From positions 1 through 37,765 of the forward strand of contig JAHBMJ010000467.1 in assembly GCA_018398765.1 (NCBI GenBank): a DNA stretch of 37,765 nucleotides, in the 5' to 3' direction. Below the pieces are notes generated by a model. It saw only the letters and a list, made by a program, of their open reading frames with translations, ran no database searches and was not told where the DNA came from. Source of the stretch: Chromera velia (Eukaryota; Sar; Chromeraceae). Made by a program: the position numbers and the translations under genes. Every line of letters starts with the position of its first letter. The stretch's first letter is position 1. Below, piece by piece: positions 26,301 through 31,154 of the stretch.

Positions 26301-29300
26301 GTTCGGGAAACATTCCCCGTGCATCAGATACAGAGCTGCGGGTAGAAAGGCAAGCACATGGTTTTCAGGATGGACAGAAATTCCAACAGTAAGGTGGCGT
26401 AAGAGGAGGGTAGAAAGCCAGACTGCAGTGGCCAGACTGCATGTCCTGATTCCCCCCTCGATGATATTAAATCATTCGGAGAAGCCATATACAAGAATTT
26501 GGTACACAAACGGACCTCCTTGAAGAGAGTAATGATCTGCGGATCGTAGTTGACGCTCAGCTCGTACGCAGGTTCCCCGGCTGAGTGGACCCTGACTGGC
26601 TGAATGTCGAAGATCCTGCCCGAAGCGTCGAAGTGTCTGTTTTCCTTGATCTCCTTCAACCACTGGTCGAAGAGAGCCGTCGTGTTCAGCTTCTTCGCGA
26701 AGGCGTCTCCGTCCTGTTTCAGCTTCGCGCCCTCCAGGTGCTGTTCCCATCCCTTTCCGAGGACGTCCTCCACACGCCTCATGTAGACCTGGACAGGAAC
26801 AGTGAGAGGTGAGACAGAAAAAAAAGAAACTTTCGTACTCTGTAACGTGAGATTTGCGCCCTCTCTTTCCCTTTGCACCCTCAATACATTACCCTTGGGT
26901 CTGCCCTCTCCGTGATTCAAGCACACCGTCTAGCACCAACTGGATCTAGCAAAAGTAAGTCATGATTCCTGCCATCGACCCTTTTACGATAAAGTCCAAA
27001 CACATTTCACTGTTTGCGATCAGAGAAACTCAGGATGCCACAAGCCCCCTTTTTCGTGACACAGATGATGCATCAATATCCAATTTGTTCTTTTGTTCAG
27101 GAAGAAAAACCACCCAACCAACCTGCAGGCGTCTCTCGAGCTGTTTGGCCCAAATGATGGCACCAGCTGTGGGAGGGATGTCGCGGAGCTGGGACATCTT
27201 TGCTGCCTGGGTGGTCACGTAGCTCTGCTTGAACTTGTTCTGGAGTTTGCGGATGTCGTCCTTCACCTGCATGCGGGGGGGTAAGGAGGGAGAAGGGAAT
27301 TAACTTGGACGACGCAAAGAAATGACAGGCGAAGATGAAGAAAGTAAAGAAAGAAACAAAGCGGAATTTTGAATCCAGCTTGCAGAACAACCTGATTAAA
27401 AGGGTTCAGTCGAGGAAAATTGGAAAAGTGAGAAAGGCAGAGCGGGATCCGAGACGAATGACGAAAATCCTGGAAAGCAAAATCGCGAGTCAGACAGAAA
27501 GACGGGCAGAAGAAAGAAAGGCAGACAATACCTTTCTTTTCCCAGACAGACTGACAGACAGACTGACCTGTTGGATCAGTTGGGACTGATACTCGTGGAT
27601 TGCCCCCCTGATACGGGGTCTGAAGAAGAGTGCGTTGAACTTGGAGAACACGCGGAACATCTCCGAGGCTCCCTTGGCGGCTCCCAGCCTGTCCCTCAAC
27701 TTCGATGTGATCTGACCCTCGGCACGGTCGATCTTGTCGTCGTACTGCGGAAAGAAAAGTCAGAAAGAAAGCAGGGCGCTTTTTTTTTTTTTTTCTTTTC
27801 GAGTCGATTGAATCATCCGGGCCGTTGCCGCAAAAGACGTGCCTGCTGTGTAGCAGAAAGACACTGACGCTGAACGATTACTATGGTGTGTCAGTTGTCT
27901 CTCAAGGATGAATTTGGGTCGTACACGCCACAGGACGCACACACTCACACGCACACACACGCAACTCTTGCAGCCAACCCAACGCCAAGAGATGAAGTAT
28001 TTCGTCCGTGAGAGTGCACAAAACTCGCTGTCAGATCGAATACTCAAACAAGATGCCAAATCGAAGAAGGACATACAGAAAGCGAATACAGGTTGCAAAG
28101 GAAGAACAGAAAAGAGAAAGCGACCCACCGCCTTCTTCGCGGCCTCCCACTGCTCTGTGCCTGCACGGCTTGTGTCAAGCACGTCAACCCCCAAGAAGAT
28201 CTTGTACGCTGCCTGGATCTCCCTGTGAGCCCCAGTGTCCTTTGCCCTGAGCACGAGGGGACCGAACAGGAAAAAAAAGAAAGTTCAATGCACTCACAGA
28301 AGAAAGGAAACGTCCAGCATTTGCATATTCGATATTTACACGCCGAAACAAGAAGAGCGCGCGTGGAAATCCATTTCATGCTGAAAACAACGGACATTAG
28401 TGGAAAAGCCTGCCTCCTCCACAATGAACACTATTCCTTCGGCCCTTCCTTCTTTCCTGACCTTCCTCCGTCCGCAAGGACCTTTGTGACGACCTCCTTC
28501 AGTTTCTGGTGCTGTCTCCGCACCTTCCTGAGATCCTCGATTCTCTCTTGCAGTGCCTGGTGGTCTGACCCGACCTTTGGAGGGGGTCTCTCGTTCGTTC
28601 CCCTCTTCCGCACCTGCTCTCTGATCAGGTCCTTGAACTGCCTCACCTCCTCCTCCCATGCTCGGAACAGATCCTGACAACCCTGTGTTGCGTGGTCGAA
28701 TGCCTCAAAGTCGCAGTGCATCAACCGCTGGCTGCTGAGCACCTGCAGCAGGACAGAGTAGAGTGCATAAGGGTCCGTGCGGAATTCTTGTCTCTTTCGA
28801 CCGCGCTCTAATCAGGCCAGTTGCGAACATATCCACGCACGTGCTCTCTACAGAGGGAGGGGTGCACAGTGGACTTGGAATGACGGCACGAAGCCAAAAA
28901 AAAAGGGCAATCCCAGGGATGAAAAGTTTCACGGCTTTCTTTTTGATGCCTGTCTCGCTGTCTGACCTTGAGGACTTGTTGTGCGAGGTCTCTGGAGATC
29001 GCCTCAACAAGCGCGAAGGCCCTGACAACGGGGTACTGGGTGGCCGTCTTGATTTTCTTCATGTGAGCGAAGATTGCGCGGACAGCATGGGTGATCTGGT
29101 CGATGGAGGTTGCGGCAAGAAGGTCGTTGATGGGAAAGTCGCGCATCAGGACGATGATATTGTTCACCTTCTCCTGAGCCTTCTTCAGACCTGTTGTTTT
29201 CGAGGGGGGTGGTAGGGGCGGGGAAGAGAGAAATCGGGAGATGAGGCATACGGAAACAAATGCGCTTTTGGATGCAGGCACGGTGACAAAAAGAAACGCG

Positions 29301-31154
29301 AGCCGACGAGTTGATAAGCAGAGACGTGAGGGAGACGGAAGCGCAATCCAGGATCATCCTGACACAGGGAAGGGTGATACCATCACCACATGCACGCATT
29401 CACCGACCATTCCCCCCTCGCTCTCCGCCTTTCGACCTCCGCAGAAACCGTTGCCCTCTTCGGCTTCACACCATGAACTTACTTGCGCGCTGGACAGAAT
29501 GATTGGAAGAGGAGAGACAGAAGGTAGACTACCTGACCGACTCACCGGTGTCTGCTTCGAAGGAAATGGTAAGGAAGAAGCGCTTGGCATGCTTCAGCAG
29601 AGAGAGAGTCAGCTCGATCTCGGGACTCTGCAACTGCTGCTGGACATGATTCAGAGCCTTCTCCAGCCCAAGCCAGAAGTGGATCTCCTGCATTGCTGTC
29701 CCTGTGGTGGGATCCCTGCACAGATTCGGAACGGGGAGGAGGAAAGGAGGCAAGGCGTCAAAAACTGGAGTCTTTTATGAAAGATCCTGGAGAATACACA
29801 CAAGTAGCAAAACAGGAAAGGAAAGCCGTCGGCTTTTCCCTATTGCCAACTCAAGTCATGCGCCCTGAAATGATTCGAAAAGTACATTTCACTAACCAGA
29901 CTCCTCCACAACTGAGGTCAAGTTTTTCATACTGCCAGACTGACCTCTGCAGGCGAGTGACTTTCTGGATCTCCTTGATCCACTTGGTCACAGAGGACTG
30001 CAGCTGCTGGAGGAATGCGTTGTCTTCCAGACGAGACTGGAAATCCTCCACTCGCAGTTTCCTGCCCTCAGCTTTGGCCTTCTGACTGGCCTCCTGAATG
30101 TCGGGGTCCACCTGCACAAAGAGTGGAAGGAACAAAGAGAGTATAGACTGTGGAGGGAGAAGCAAAGAAAGATACAGTTGGGGCCAGGAAAACAGGTAGC
30201 TGGGTGGAGATCACGCCGAAAGCCCTGCTTGTGCAAAACTGCCGAGCCAATTTCAGCAGTGAAGACTGGCAGCAGGAAGAGGAATAGAAGCAGGGTGCGC
30301 TGAACACAAACAAGTGTAAGGGAAAATTCGCTGCGCAGGAAACTTTGGAAACCGCCAACTCGCTGAGGCGGAAAAGAATGTGAGCACAAGGGTCAGGCGA
30401 AGGAGGAATCTAGGCTCTGGATATATCCACGTTGTAGAGACGGGACTCAGGATTCGTGCAGAGACGGCAGGCATGAGCCCGAAAGGAAAAGGCGACAGAC
30501 CTGCAAAGAGATCTCGGGAATCTCCACGTTTTGTTGGCACTGCATCACGGACATGCTGAGGTCTGTTACCTTTTTCAGCACAGATGGAATGCCGATTTTG
30601 TTTTCGTCTGCAGCCAGGGCCTTTCCCCCCTCGTCTCCCTCCCCTCCCTCACCCCTGTAGGTCCCGAAAAGCGGTGCCACTGCAGTCTGGAGATACTGAT
30701 GAATGATCTCAAATGGAGTATTCTCTGCGTCCAAATACCCCAGGGTCACGATCTGAAGTTGTCCACCAATGTTCTTCAGACTCGCTTGCCCCCCAGGGGC
30801 GGTAGTTTTGTCCTCCGTTGCTTCTCCTGCATTGACTCGCCCCTTCCCTTGCCCTGAAGTGTCGATGACACTAAAACCAGGGCGTTTGATGAAGGCAATG
30901 GTCGAGGCTCTCGTTCCCTTGTACGAAACCTCTAGATCTACCGACATCTTGTAGGAAACGTCCTCTCCCTCCACGGTTGCTTCTCTGGTGATTTGGAGAC
31001 ACATTATTGTGGAGTCGACCAGAAAGTTCATCAGCTTCTCTCCCACCTGCTTGTTTCCTGTCAAAAGTCGAGTAAGTTCCTCTCTGGTGCAGTCAAGGAC
31101 AGGAGGGCAGACTGCCAGAAGAAAATCAATCAAAGGTGTTTTGCTCGCCTCCAT
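824..31154 (-). CDS. DYNC1H1: Cytoplasmic dynein 1 heavy chain, complete gene of 50 coding exons
   Basis: This is the motor subunit of cytoplasmic dynein 1, an ATP-driven minus-end-directed microtubule motor that acts in the cytoplasm in vesicle, nuclear and spindle transport. Fifty exons join to 14,400 nt (4,799 aa; the human protein is about 4,650 aa). The ATG at 31152-31154 has a TGA three codons upstream, so the start is secure; the stop TAG is at 824-826. P-loops are GPAGTGKT (AAA1, residues about 1952-1959), GPVGSGKS (AAA2, 2242-2249), GPPGSGKT (AAA3, 2644-2651) and GASGAGKT (AAA4, 2987-2994). The stalk coiled coils and the microtubule-binding domain lie between AAA4 and AAA5. The tail motifs EIPEISL and DVLGKGW and the C-terminal WFQRGV identify cytoplasmic dynein 1 rather than axonemal or IFT dynein (assigned by remembered family sequence, no search run). 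Junctions follow splice phase and homology. UTRs, promoter and poly(A) site are not resolved. The individual exons are listed separately. Confidence 0.95.
1227..1306 (-). CDS. DYNC1H1: Dynein heavy chain exon 49 (4741-4767)
   Basis: Short penultimate exon with [13 protein letters not shown] (the family V+LPVYLN..R motif). Acceptor ACGCAG|GTT; donor AC|GTCCGT, phase 2. Confidence 0.88.
1731..1944 (-). CDS. DYNC1H1: Dynein heavy chain exon 48 (4669-4740), C-terminal domain
   Basis: Begins [12 protein letters not shown], a Gly/Lys loop, then [16 protein letters not shown], aligned with the V.GL+L.GA.W region, and ELPPVTFRW. Donor GTG|GTCAGT, phase 0. Confidence 0.93.
2180..2626 (-). CDS. DYNC1H1: Dynein heavy chain exon 47 (4520-4669), C-terminal domain
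   Basis: Contains [53 protein letters not shown] and [16 protein letters not shown], matching the family motif FxPEAYxTATRQ. Donor TG|GTAAGT, phase 2. Confidence 0.96.
2957..3543 (-). CDS. DYNC1H1: Dynein heavy chain exon 46 (4325-4520), C-terminal domain
   Basis: Contains [48 protein letters not shown] and [15 protein letters not shown], the C-terminal cap signatures, then a charged Lys/Asp/Gln linker. Donor GC|GTAAGT, phase 2. Confidence 0.96.
3777..3867 (-). CDS. DYNC1H1: Dynein heavy chain exon 45 (4294-4324)
   Basis: Short exon [19 protein letters not shown] (the P+GW.K.YEF motif), then IDFWVDQ. Donor CAG|GTCAGC, phase 0. Confidence 0.95.
4256..4698 (-). CDS. DYNC1H1: Dynein heavy chain exon 44 (4147-4294), AAA6
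   Basis: Contains [56 protein letters not shown] and [17 protein letters not shown], the universal WV+LKN+HL dynein motif. Donor CG|GTCGGT, phase 2. Confidence 0.97.
5102..5907 (-). CDS. DYNC1H1: Dynein heavy chain exon 43 (3878-4146), AAA6
   Basis: Contains [31 protein letters not shown]-type [20 protein letters not shown] and [14 protein letters not shown]. It carries a family-variable Asp/Ala/Gly/Asn-rich insert (coded about 5640-5730). This is the longest exon. Donor AAG|GTCCGT, phase 0. Confidence 0.95.
6277..6570 (-). CDS. DYNC1H1: Dynein heavy chain exon 42 (3780-3878), AAA5-AAA6
   Basis: Contains [33 protein letters not shown] and [13 protein letters not shown]. The acceptor and exon start are imperfectly copied twice inside the upstream intron (see findings). 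Donor G|GTGGGT, phase 1. Confidence 0.94.
6571..7134 (-). other. Intron 41 with tandem copies of its 3' splice region
   Basis: Longest dynein intron (564 nt). CTGCAG/TTGCAG followed by GAGARTTCC occurs at the used site (6570) and again near 6649 and 6770, with shared flanks around the plus-strand word GCGTTTATTTTCATACA. Confidence 0.6.
7135..7457 (-). CDS. DYNC1H1: Dynein heavy chain exon 41 (3672-3780), AAA5
   Basis: Contains [57 protein letters not shown] and [18 protein letters not shown]. Donor G|GTCGGT, phase 1. Confidence 0.97.
7765..7902 (-). CDS. DYNC1H1: Dynein heavy chain exon 40 (3626-3672), AAA5
   Basis: Begins [18 protein letters not shown], with the invariant YPL+IDP.GQA motif, then [15 protein letters not shown]. 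Donor CG|GTCAGT, phase 2. Confidence 0.95.
8195..8321 (-). CDS. DYNC1H1: Dynein heavy chain exon 39 (3584-3626), AAA5
   Basis: Contains [13 protein letters not shown] and [14 protein letters not shown], the conserved LP.DD+S.ENA motif. Donor AG|GTACGT, phase 2. Confidence 0.94.
8322..8601 (-). other. Intron 38 of dynein gene, GC-AG type
   Basis: The donor is GCTAGT at 8601-8596 (minus) after AAG, and the acceptor is CTGCAG. The protein alignment runs without a gap only if GC is used. The nearest GT would give an in-frame TAG. Confidence 0.8.
8602..8848 (-). CDS. DYNC1H1: Dynein heavy chain exon 38 (3502-3584), stalk to AAA5
   Basis: End of CC2, then [19 protein letters not shown] and [18 protein letters not shown] of AAA5. 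It ends at a GC donor (AAG|GCTAGT, phase 1); no GT donor keeps the frame. Confidence 0.92.
9182..9838 (-). CDS. DYNC1H1: Dynein heavy chain exon 37 (3283-3501), stalk and microtubule-binding domain
   Basis: The heptad-rich stalk helix CC1 runs to [18 protein letters not shown]. The [14 protein letters not shown] proline pair marks the CC1/microtubule-binding domain (MTBD) junction, followed by [19 protein letters not shown] and the return helix CC2. This globular tip binds tubulin. Donor CAG|GTACGT, phase 0. Confidence 0.96.
10102..10408 (-). CDS. DYNC1H1: Dynein heavy chain exon 36 (3180-3282), stalk base
   Basis: Contains [15 protein letters not shown], then the first stalk coiled coil ([18 protein letters not shown]). 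Donor CAG|GTCGGG, phase 0. Confidence 0.95.
10776..11358 (-). CDS. DYNC1H1: Dynein heavy chain exon 35 (2986-3180), AAA4 P-loop
   Basis: AAA4 Walker [18 protein letters not shown], Walker [12 protein letters not shown], then [43 protein letters not shown]. Donor CG|GTAGGT, phase 2. Confidence 0.97.
11805..11916 (-). CDS. DYNC1H1: Dynein heavy chain exon 34 (2949-2986)
   Basis: Short exon leading to the AAA4 P-loop: [38 protein letters not shown]. Donor G|GTGGGT, phase 1. Confidence 0.95.
12069..12319. mobile_element. Foldback/MITE-like element in intron 33
   Basis: Terminal inverted repeats: left GTCATGCT + 8 extra bases + GTGGCGCGACCAAAA (12069-12099), right TTTTGGTCGCGCCAC then AGCATGAC (12297-12319). 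The interior repeats TTTTTGGTCG or its complement about ten times. No coding capacity; no clear target-site duplication. Confidence 0.6.
12319..12347. repeat. Poly-C tract (about 29 C), then (CA)n
   Basis: An uninterrupted C run directly abuts the right end of the inverted-repeat element and passes into CA repeats to about 12390. In the dynein transcript this is a G run. Confidence 0.9.
12474..12768 (-). CDS. DYNC1H1: Dynein heavy chain exon 33 (2850-2948), AAA3-AAA4
   Basis: Contains [31 protein letters not shown] and PLLFSTWLS. Its acceptor CAG follows a (TG)n tract. Donor AAG|GTCCGT, phase 0. Confidence 0.94.
13061..13084. repeat. (GA)n microsatellite in intron 32
   Basis: About 12 GA units. 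Confidence 0.9.
13159..13670 (-). CDS. DYNC1H1: Dynein heavy chain exon 32 (2680-2850), AAA3
   Basis: Begins [20 protein letters not shown], with Walker [12 protein letters not shown], then [28 protein letters not shown] and [12 protein letters not shown], ending [10 protein letters not shown]. Donor CG|GTAGGC, phase 2. Confidence 0.97.
13671..13925 (-). other. Intron 31, frame-preserving and stop-free (255 nt)
   Basis: Bounded by CTG|GTCGGT and CAG|CTG. It is 85 codons long with no in-frame stop, so retention would insert 85 Cys/Phe-rich residues after TPEL in AAA3. Confidence 0.75.
13926..14351 (-). CDS. DYNC1H1: Dynein heavy chain exon 31 (2538-2679), AAA3 P-loop
   Basis: Contains [37 protein letters not shown], Walker [21 protein letters not shown] and [15 protein letters not shown]3 is the regulatory ATPase site. 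The following intron is stop-free and 3n in length. Confidence 0.96.
14555..14652. repeat. Compound CA/CATA/CACT repeat at the 5' end of intron 30
   Basis: CATA, CA and CTCA units in succession, just downstream (minus strand) of the intron 30 donor. Confidence 0.85.
14666..15074 (-). CDS. DYNC1H1: Dynein heavy chain exon 30 (2401-2537), AAA2-AAA3
   Basis: An Ala/Gly/Lys/Asp-rich loop ([19 protein letters not shown]) sits where animal dyneins also carry a charged insert. [18 protein letters not shown] and [18 protein letters not shown] follow. Donor AAA|GTCGGT, phase 0, next to a long CA/CT-rich repeat. Confidence 0.92.
15543..15658 (-). CDS. DYNC1H1: Dynein heavy chain exon 29 (2363-2401), AAA2
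   Basis: Begins [20 protein letters not shown], an invariant dynein motif. Donor AA|GTCAGT, phase 2; an adjacent GTAAGA would leave the next exon with a stop. Confidence 0.94.
15935..16300 (-). CDS. DYNC1H1: Dynein heavy chain exon 28 (2241-2362), AAA2 P-loop
   Basis: AAA2 Walker [16 protein letters not shown], then [33 protein letters not shown] and [22 protein letters not shown]2 binds nucleotide but is regarded as non-hydrolysing in the family. Donor GAG|GTCGGT, phase 0. Confidence 0.97.
16586..16859 (-). CDS. DYNC1H1: Dynein heavy chain exon 27 (2149-2240), AAA1-AAA2
   Basis: Contains [27 protein letters not shown] and [17 protein letters not shown], leading into the AAA2 P-loop. Donor ATG|GTGAGT, phase 0. 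Confidence 0.95.
17040..17074. repeat. (CACT)n at intron 26 donor
   Basis: On the minus strand this reads GTGAGT followed by repeated GTGA, so the donor site itself is tandemly reiterated. Confidence 0.85.
17075..17259 (-). CDS. DYNC1H1: Dynein heavy chain exon 26 (2088-2149), AAA1 end
   Basis: [18 protein letters not shown] and [17 protein letters not shown] are invariant dynein motifs. The donor GA|GTGAGT lies in a (GTGA)n run, phase 2. Confidence 0.96.
17476..17748 (-). CDS. DYNC1H1: Dynein heavy chain exon 25 (1997-2087), AAA1
   Basis: AAA1 continues with [20 protein letters not shown], sensor [17 protein letters not shown] and [11 protein letters not shown]. Donor CAG|GTATGA, phase 0. 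Confidence 0.97.
18031..18072. repeat. (GA)n-rich tract in intron 24
   Basis: Interrupted GA repeat. Confidence 0.85.
18113..18412 (-). CDS. DYNC1H1: Dynein heavy chain exon 24 (1897-1996), AAA1 P-loop
   Basis: AAA1 is the main ATP hydrolysis site. [20 protein letters not shown] leads to Walker [16 protein letters not shown] and Walker B CCDEAFDF, with both acidic residues present, then [10 protein letters not shown]. Donor CAG|GTGGGG, phase 0; the first 12 intron bases resemble the start of exon 25. Confidence 0.97.
18673..19065 (-). CDS. DYNC1H1: Dynein heavy chain exon 23 (1766-1896), linker to AAA1
   Basis: Contains [38 protein letters not shown] and [12 protein letters not shown], the classic lead-in to AAA1. 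The acceptor follows a (TG)n tract. The donor GAG|GTCAGTCAGTCA is a tandem repeat. Phase 0. Confidence 0.95.
19261..19439 (-). CDS. DYNC1H1: Dynein heavy chain exon 22 (1706-1765), linker
   Basis: Linker end region with [14 protein letters not shown] and [16 protein letters not shown]. Donor GAG|GTATGT, phase 0. The acceptor is preceded by (TG)n. Confidence 0.93.
19676..19892 (-). CDS. DYNC1H1: Dynein heavy chain exon 21 (1634-1706), linker
   Basis: Linker with [14 protein letters not shown] and [17 protein letters not shown], the conserved F+FVGDEDLLE+IG block. Donor G|GTCTGT, phase 1. Confidence 0.95.
20405..20623 (-). CDS. DYNC1H1: Dynein heavy chain exon 20 (1561-1633), linker
   Basis: Linker core with [19 protein letters not shown], diagnostic of dynein heavy chains. 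Donor AAG|GTGAGC, phase 0. Confidence 0.95.
21031..21266 (-). CDS. DYNC1H1: Dynein heavy chain exon 19 (1482-1560), start of linker
   Basis: Linker entry (DHC N2): [27 protein letters not shown] and [10 protein letters not shown]. In dynein the linker swings over the AAA ring to make the power stroke. Donor AAG|GTCAGA, phase 0. Confidence 0.95.
21588..21819 (-). CDS. DYNC1H1: Dynein heavy chain exon 18 (1405-1482)
   Basis: Contains [29 protein letters not shown] and DLTLGHLW, the strongly conserved L+ERHW and LTLG+ motifs that precede the linker. Donor G|GTCAGT, phase 1. Confidence 0.95.
22111..22302 (-). CDS. DYNC1H1: Dynein heavy chain exon 17 (1341-1404)
   Basis: Contains [10 protein letters not shown] and [15 protein letters not shown], matching the [10 protein letters not shown] signature. 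Donor AAG|GTTGGT, phase 0. Confidence 0.93.
22598..22780 (-). CDS. DYNC1H1: Dynein heavy chain exon 16 (1280-1340)
   Basis: Helical segment with [15 protein letters not shown] and [19 protein letters not shown]. Its acceptor is preceded directly by a (TG)n tract. Donor AAG|GTCAGC, phase 0. Confidence 0.92.
23005..23163 (-). CDS. DYNC1H1: Dynein heavy chain exon 15 (1227-1279)
   Basis: Contains [15 protein letters not shown] and [13 protein letters not shown], the RFQFP..W signature of cytoplasmic dynein 1. Donor AGG|GTCAGT, phase 0. Confidence 0.94.
23265..23326. repeat. Compound (CA)n(GA)n microsatellite in intron 14
   Basis: About 15 CA units switch directly to about 16 GA units. Confidence 0.9.
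23449..23625 (-). CDS. DYNC1H1: Dynein heavy chain exon 14 (1168-1226)
   Basis: Tail exon with [16 protein letters not shown] and [11 protein letters not shown]. Donor GAG|GTAGGT, phase 0. Confidence 0.92.
23842..24062 (-). CDS. DYNC1H1: Dynein heavy chain exon 13 (1094-1167)
   Basis: Tail exon with [28 protein letters not shown] and [15 protein letters not shown], all family signatures. Donor AAG|GTTGGT, phase 0. Confidence 0.94.
24450..24699 (-). CDS. DYNC1H1: Dynein heavy chain exon 12 (1011-1094)
   Basis: Tail exon beginning [12 protein letters not shown], with [13 protein letters not shown] and an acidic/lysine run ([13 protein letters not shown]). Donor G|GTGGGT, phase 1. Confidence 0.93.
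25000..25623 (-). CDS. DYNC1H1: Dynein heavy chain exon 11 (803-1010)
   Basis: Long tail exon. [15 protein letters not shown] and [13 protein letters not shown] continue the tail helices, and [17 protein letters not shown] is conserved. Two low-complexity inserts rich in Gly, Ser, Arg and Asp (coded around 25330-25480 and 25080-25135) are not seen in animal sequences. Donor CAG|GTCGGC, phase 0. Confidence 0.92.
26019..26216 (-). CDS. DYNC1H1: Dynein heavy chain exon 10 (737-802)
   Basis: Tail exon with [14 protein letters not shown] and [18 protein letters not shown]. It ends ATG|GTCAGT in phase 0. The alternative donor nine bases later would insert VSQ, which the family alignment does not support. 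Confidence 0.9.
26516..26788 (-). CDS. DYNC1H1: Dynein heavy chain exon 9 (646-736)
   Basis: Tail exon with [19 protein letters not shown] and ASGRIFDI, near-identical to the family in the core. Donor GAG|GTCCGT, phase 0. The upper boundary may be off by one base, because my base count and the reading frame disagree slightly there. Confidence 0.92.
27123..27266 (-). CDS. DYNC1H1: Dynein heavy chain exon 8 (598-645)
   Basis: Tail exon with [12 protein letters not shown] and [20 protein letters not shown], a conserved DHC N1 signature. Donor CAG|GTTGGT, phase 0. Confidence 0.95.
27568..27744 (-). CDS. DYNC1H1: Dynein heavy chain exon 7 (539-597)
   Basis: Highly conserved tail block: [27 protein letters not shown] and [17 protein letters not shown]. 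Donor CAG|GTCAGT, phase 0. Confidence 0.95.
28129..28246 (-). CDS. DYNC1H1: Dynein heavy chain exon 6 (499-538)
   Basis: Short tail exon containing [19 protein letters not shown], matching the GLDVS..GTEAWEAA region of the family. Acceptor GCTCAG|GGC; donor GCG|GTGGGT, phase 0. Confidence 0.88.
28462..28742 (-). CDS. DYNC1H1: Dynein heavy chain exon 5 (406-499)
   Basis: Tail segment starting [16 protein letters not shown] charged, variable stretch ([12 protein letters not shown]) separates two helices, followed by [15 protein letters not shown], which aligns with the family. Donor AAG|GTCAGG, phase 2. A rival donor 18 nt earlier (K|GTCCTT) would break the frame into exon 6. Confidence 0.88.
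28967..29190 (-). CDS. DYNC1H1: Dynein heavy chain exon 4 (331-405)
   Basis: Tail helices with [19 protein letters not shown] and [14 protein letters not shown], both conserved in cytoplasmic dynein 1. Donor AAG|GTCAGA, phase 0. Confidence 0.93.
29546..29715 (-). CDS. DYNC1H1: Dynein heavy chain exon 3 (274-331)
   Basis: DHC N1 tail with the hallmark [17 protein letters not shown] followed by [17 protein letters not shown]. Donor CCG|GTGAGT, phase 1. Confidence 0.93.
29945..30111 (-). CDS. DYNC1H1: Dynein heavy chain exon 2 (219-274)
   Basis: Tail segment starting VDPDIQ and containing [11 protein letters not shown], the conserved start of the DHC N1 region. The acceptor is TGTGCAG|GTG and the donor is GAG|GTCAGT in phase 2; the split codon is completed by exon 3. 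Confidence 0.92.
30501..31154 (-). CDS. DYNC1H1: Dynein heavy chain exon 1 (residues 1-218)
   Basis: This exon holds the start of the N-terminal tail (dimerisation region). The ATG at 31154 sits in the context ACAATGG with TGA at 31161-31163 in frame upstream. [16 protein letters not shown] and [11 protein letters not shown] match the cytoplasmic dynein 1 tail. There is a Gly/Glu-rich loop ([10 protein letters not shown]). It ends CAG|GTCTGT in phase 0. Confidence 0.93.
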
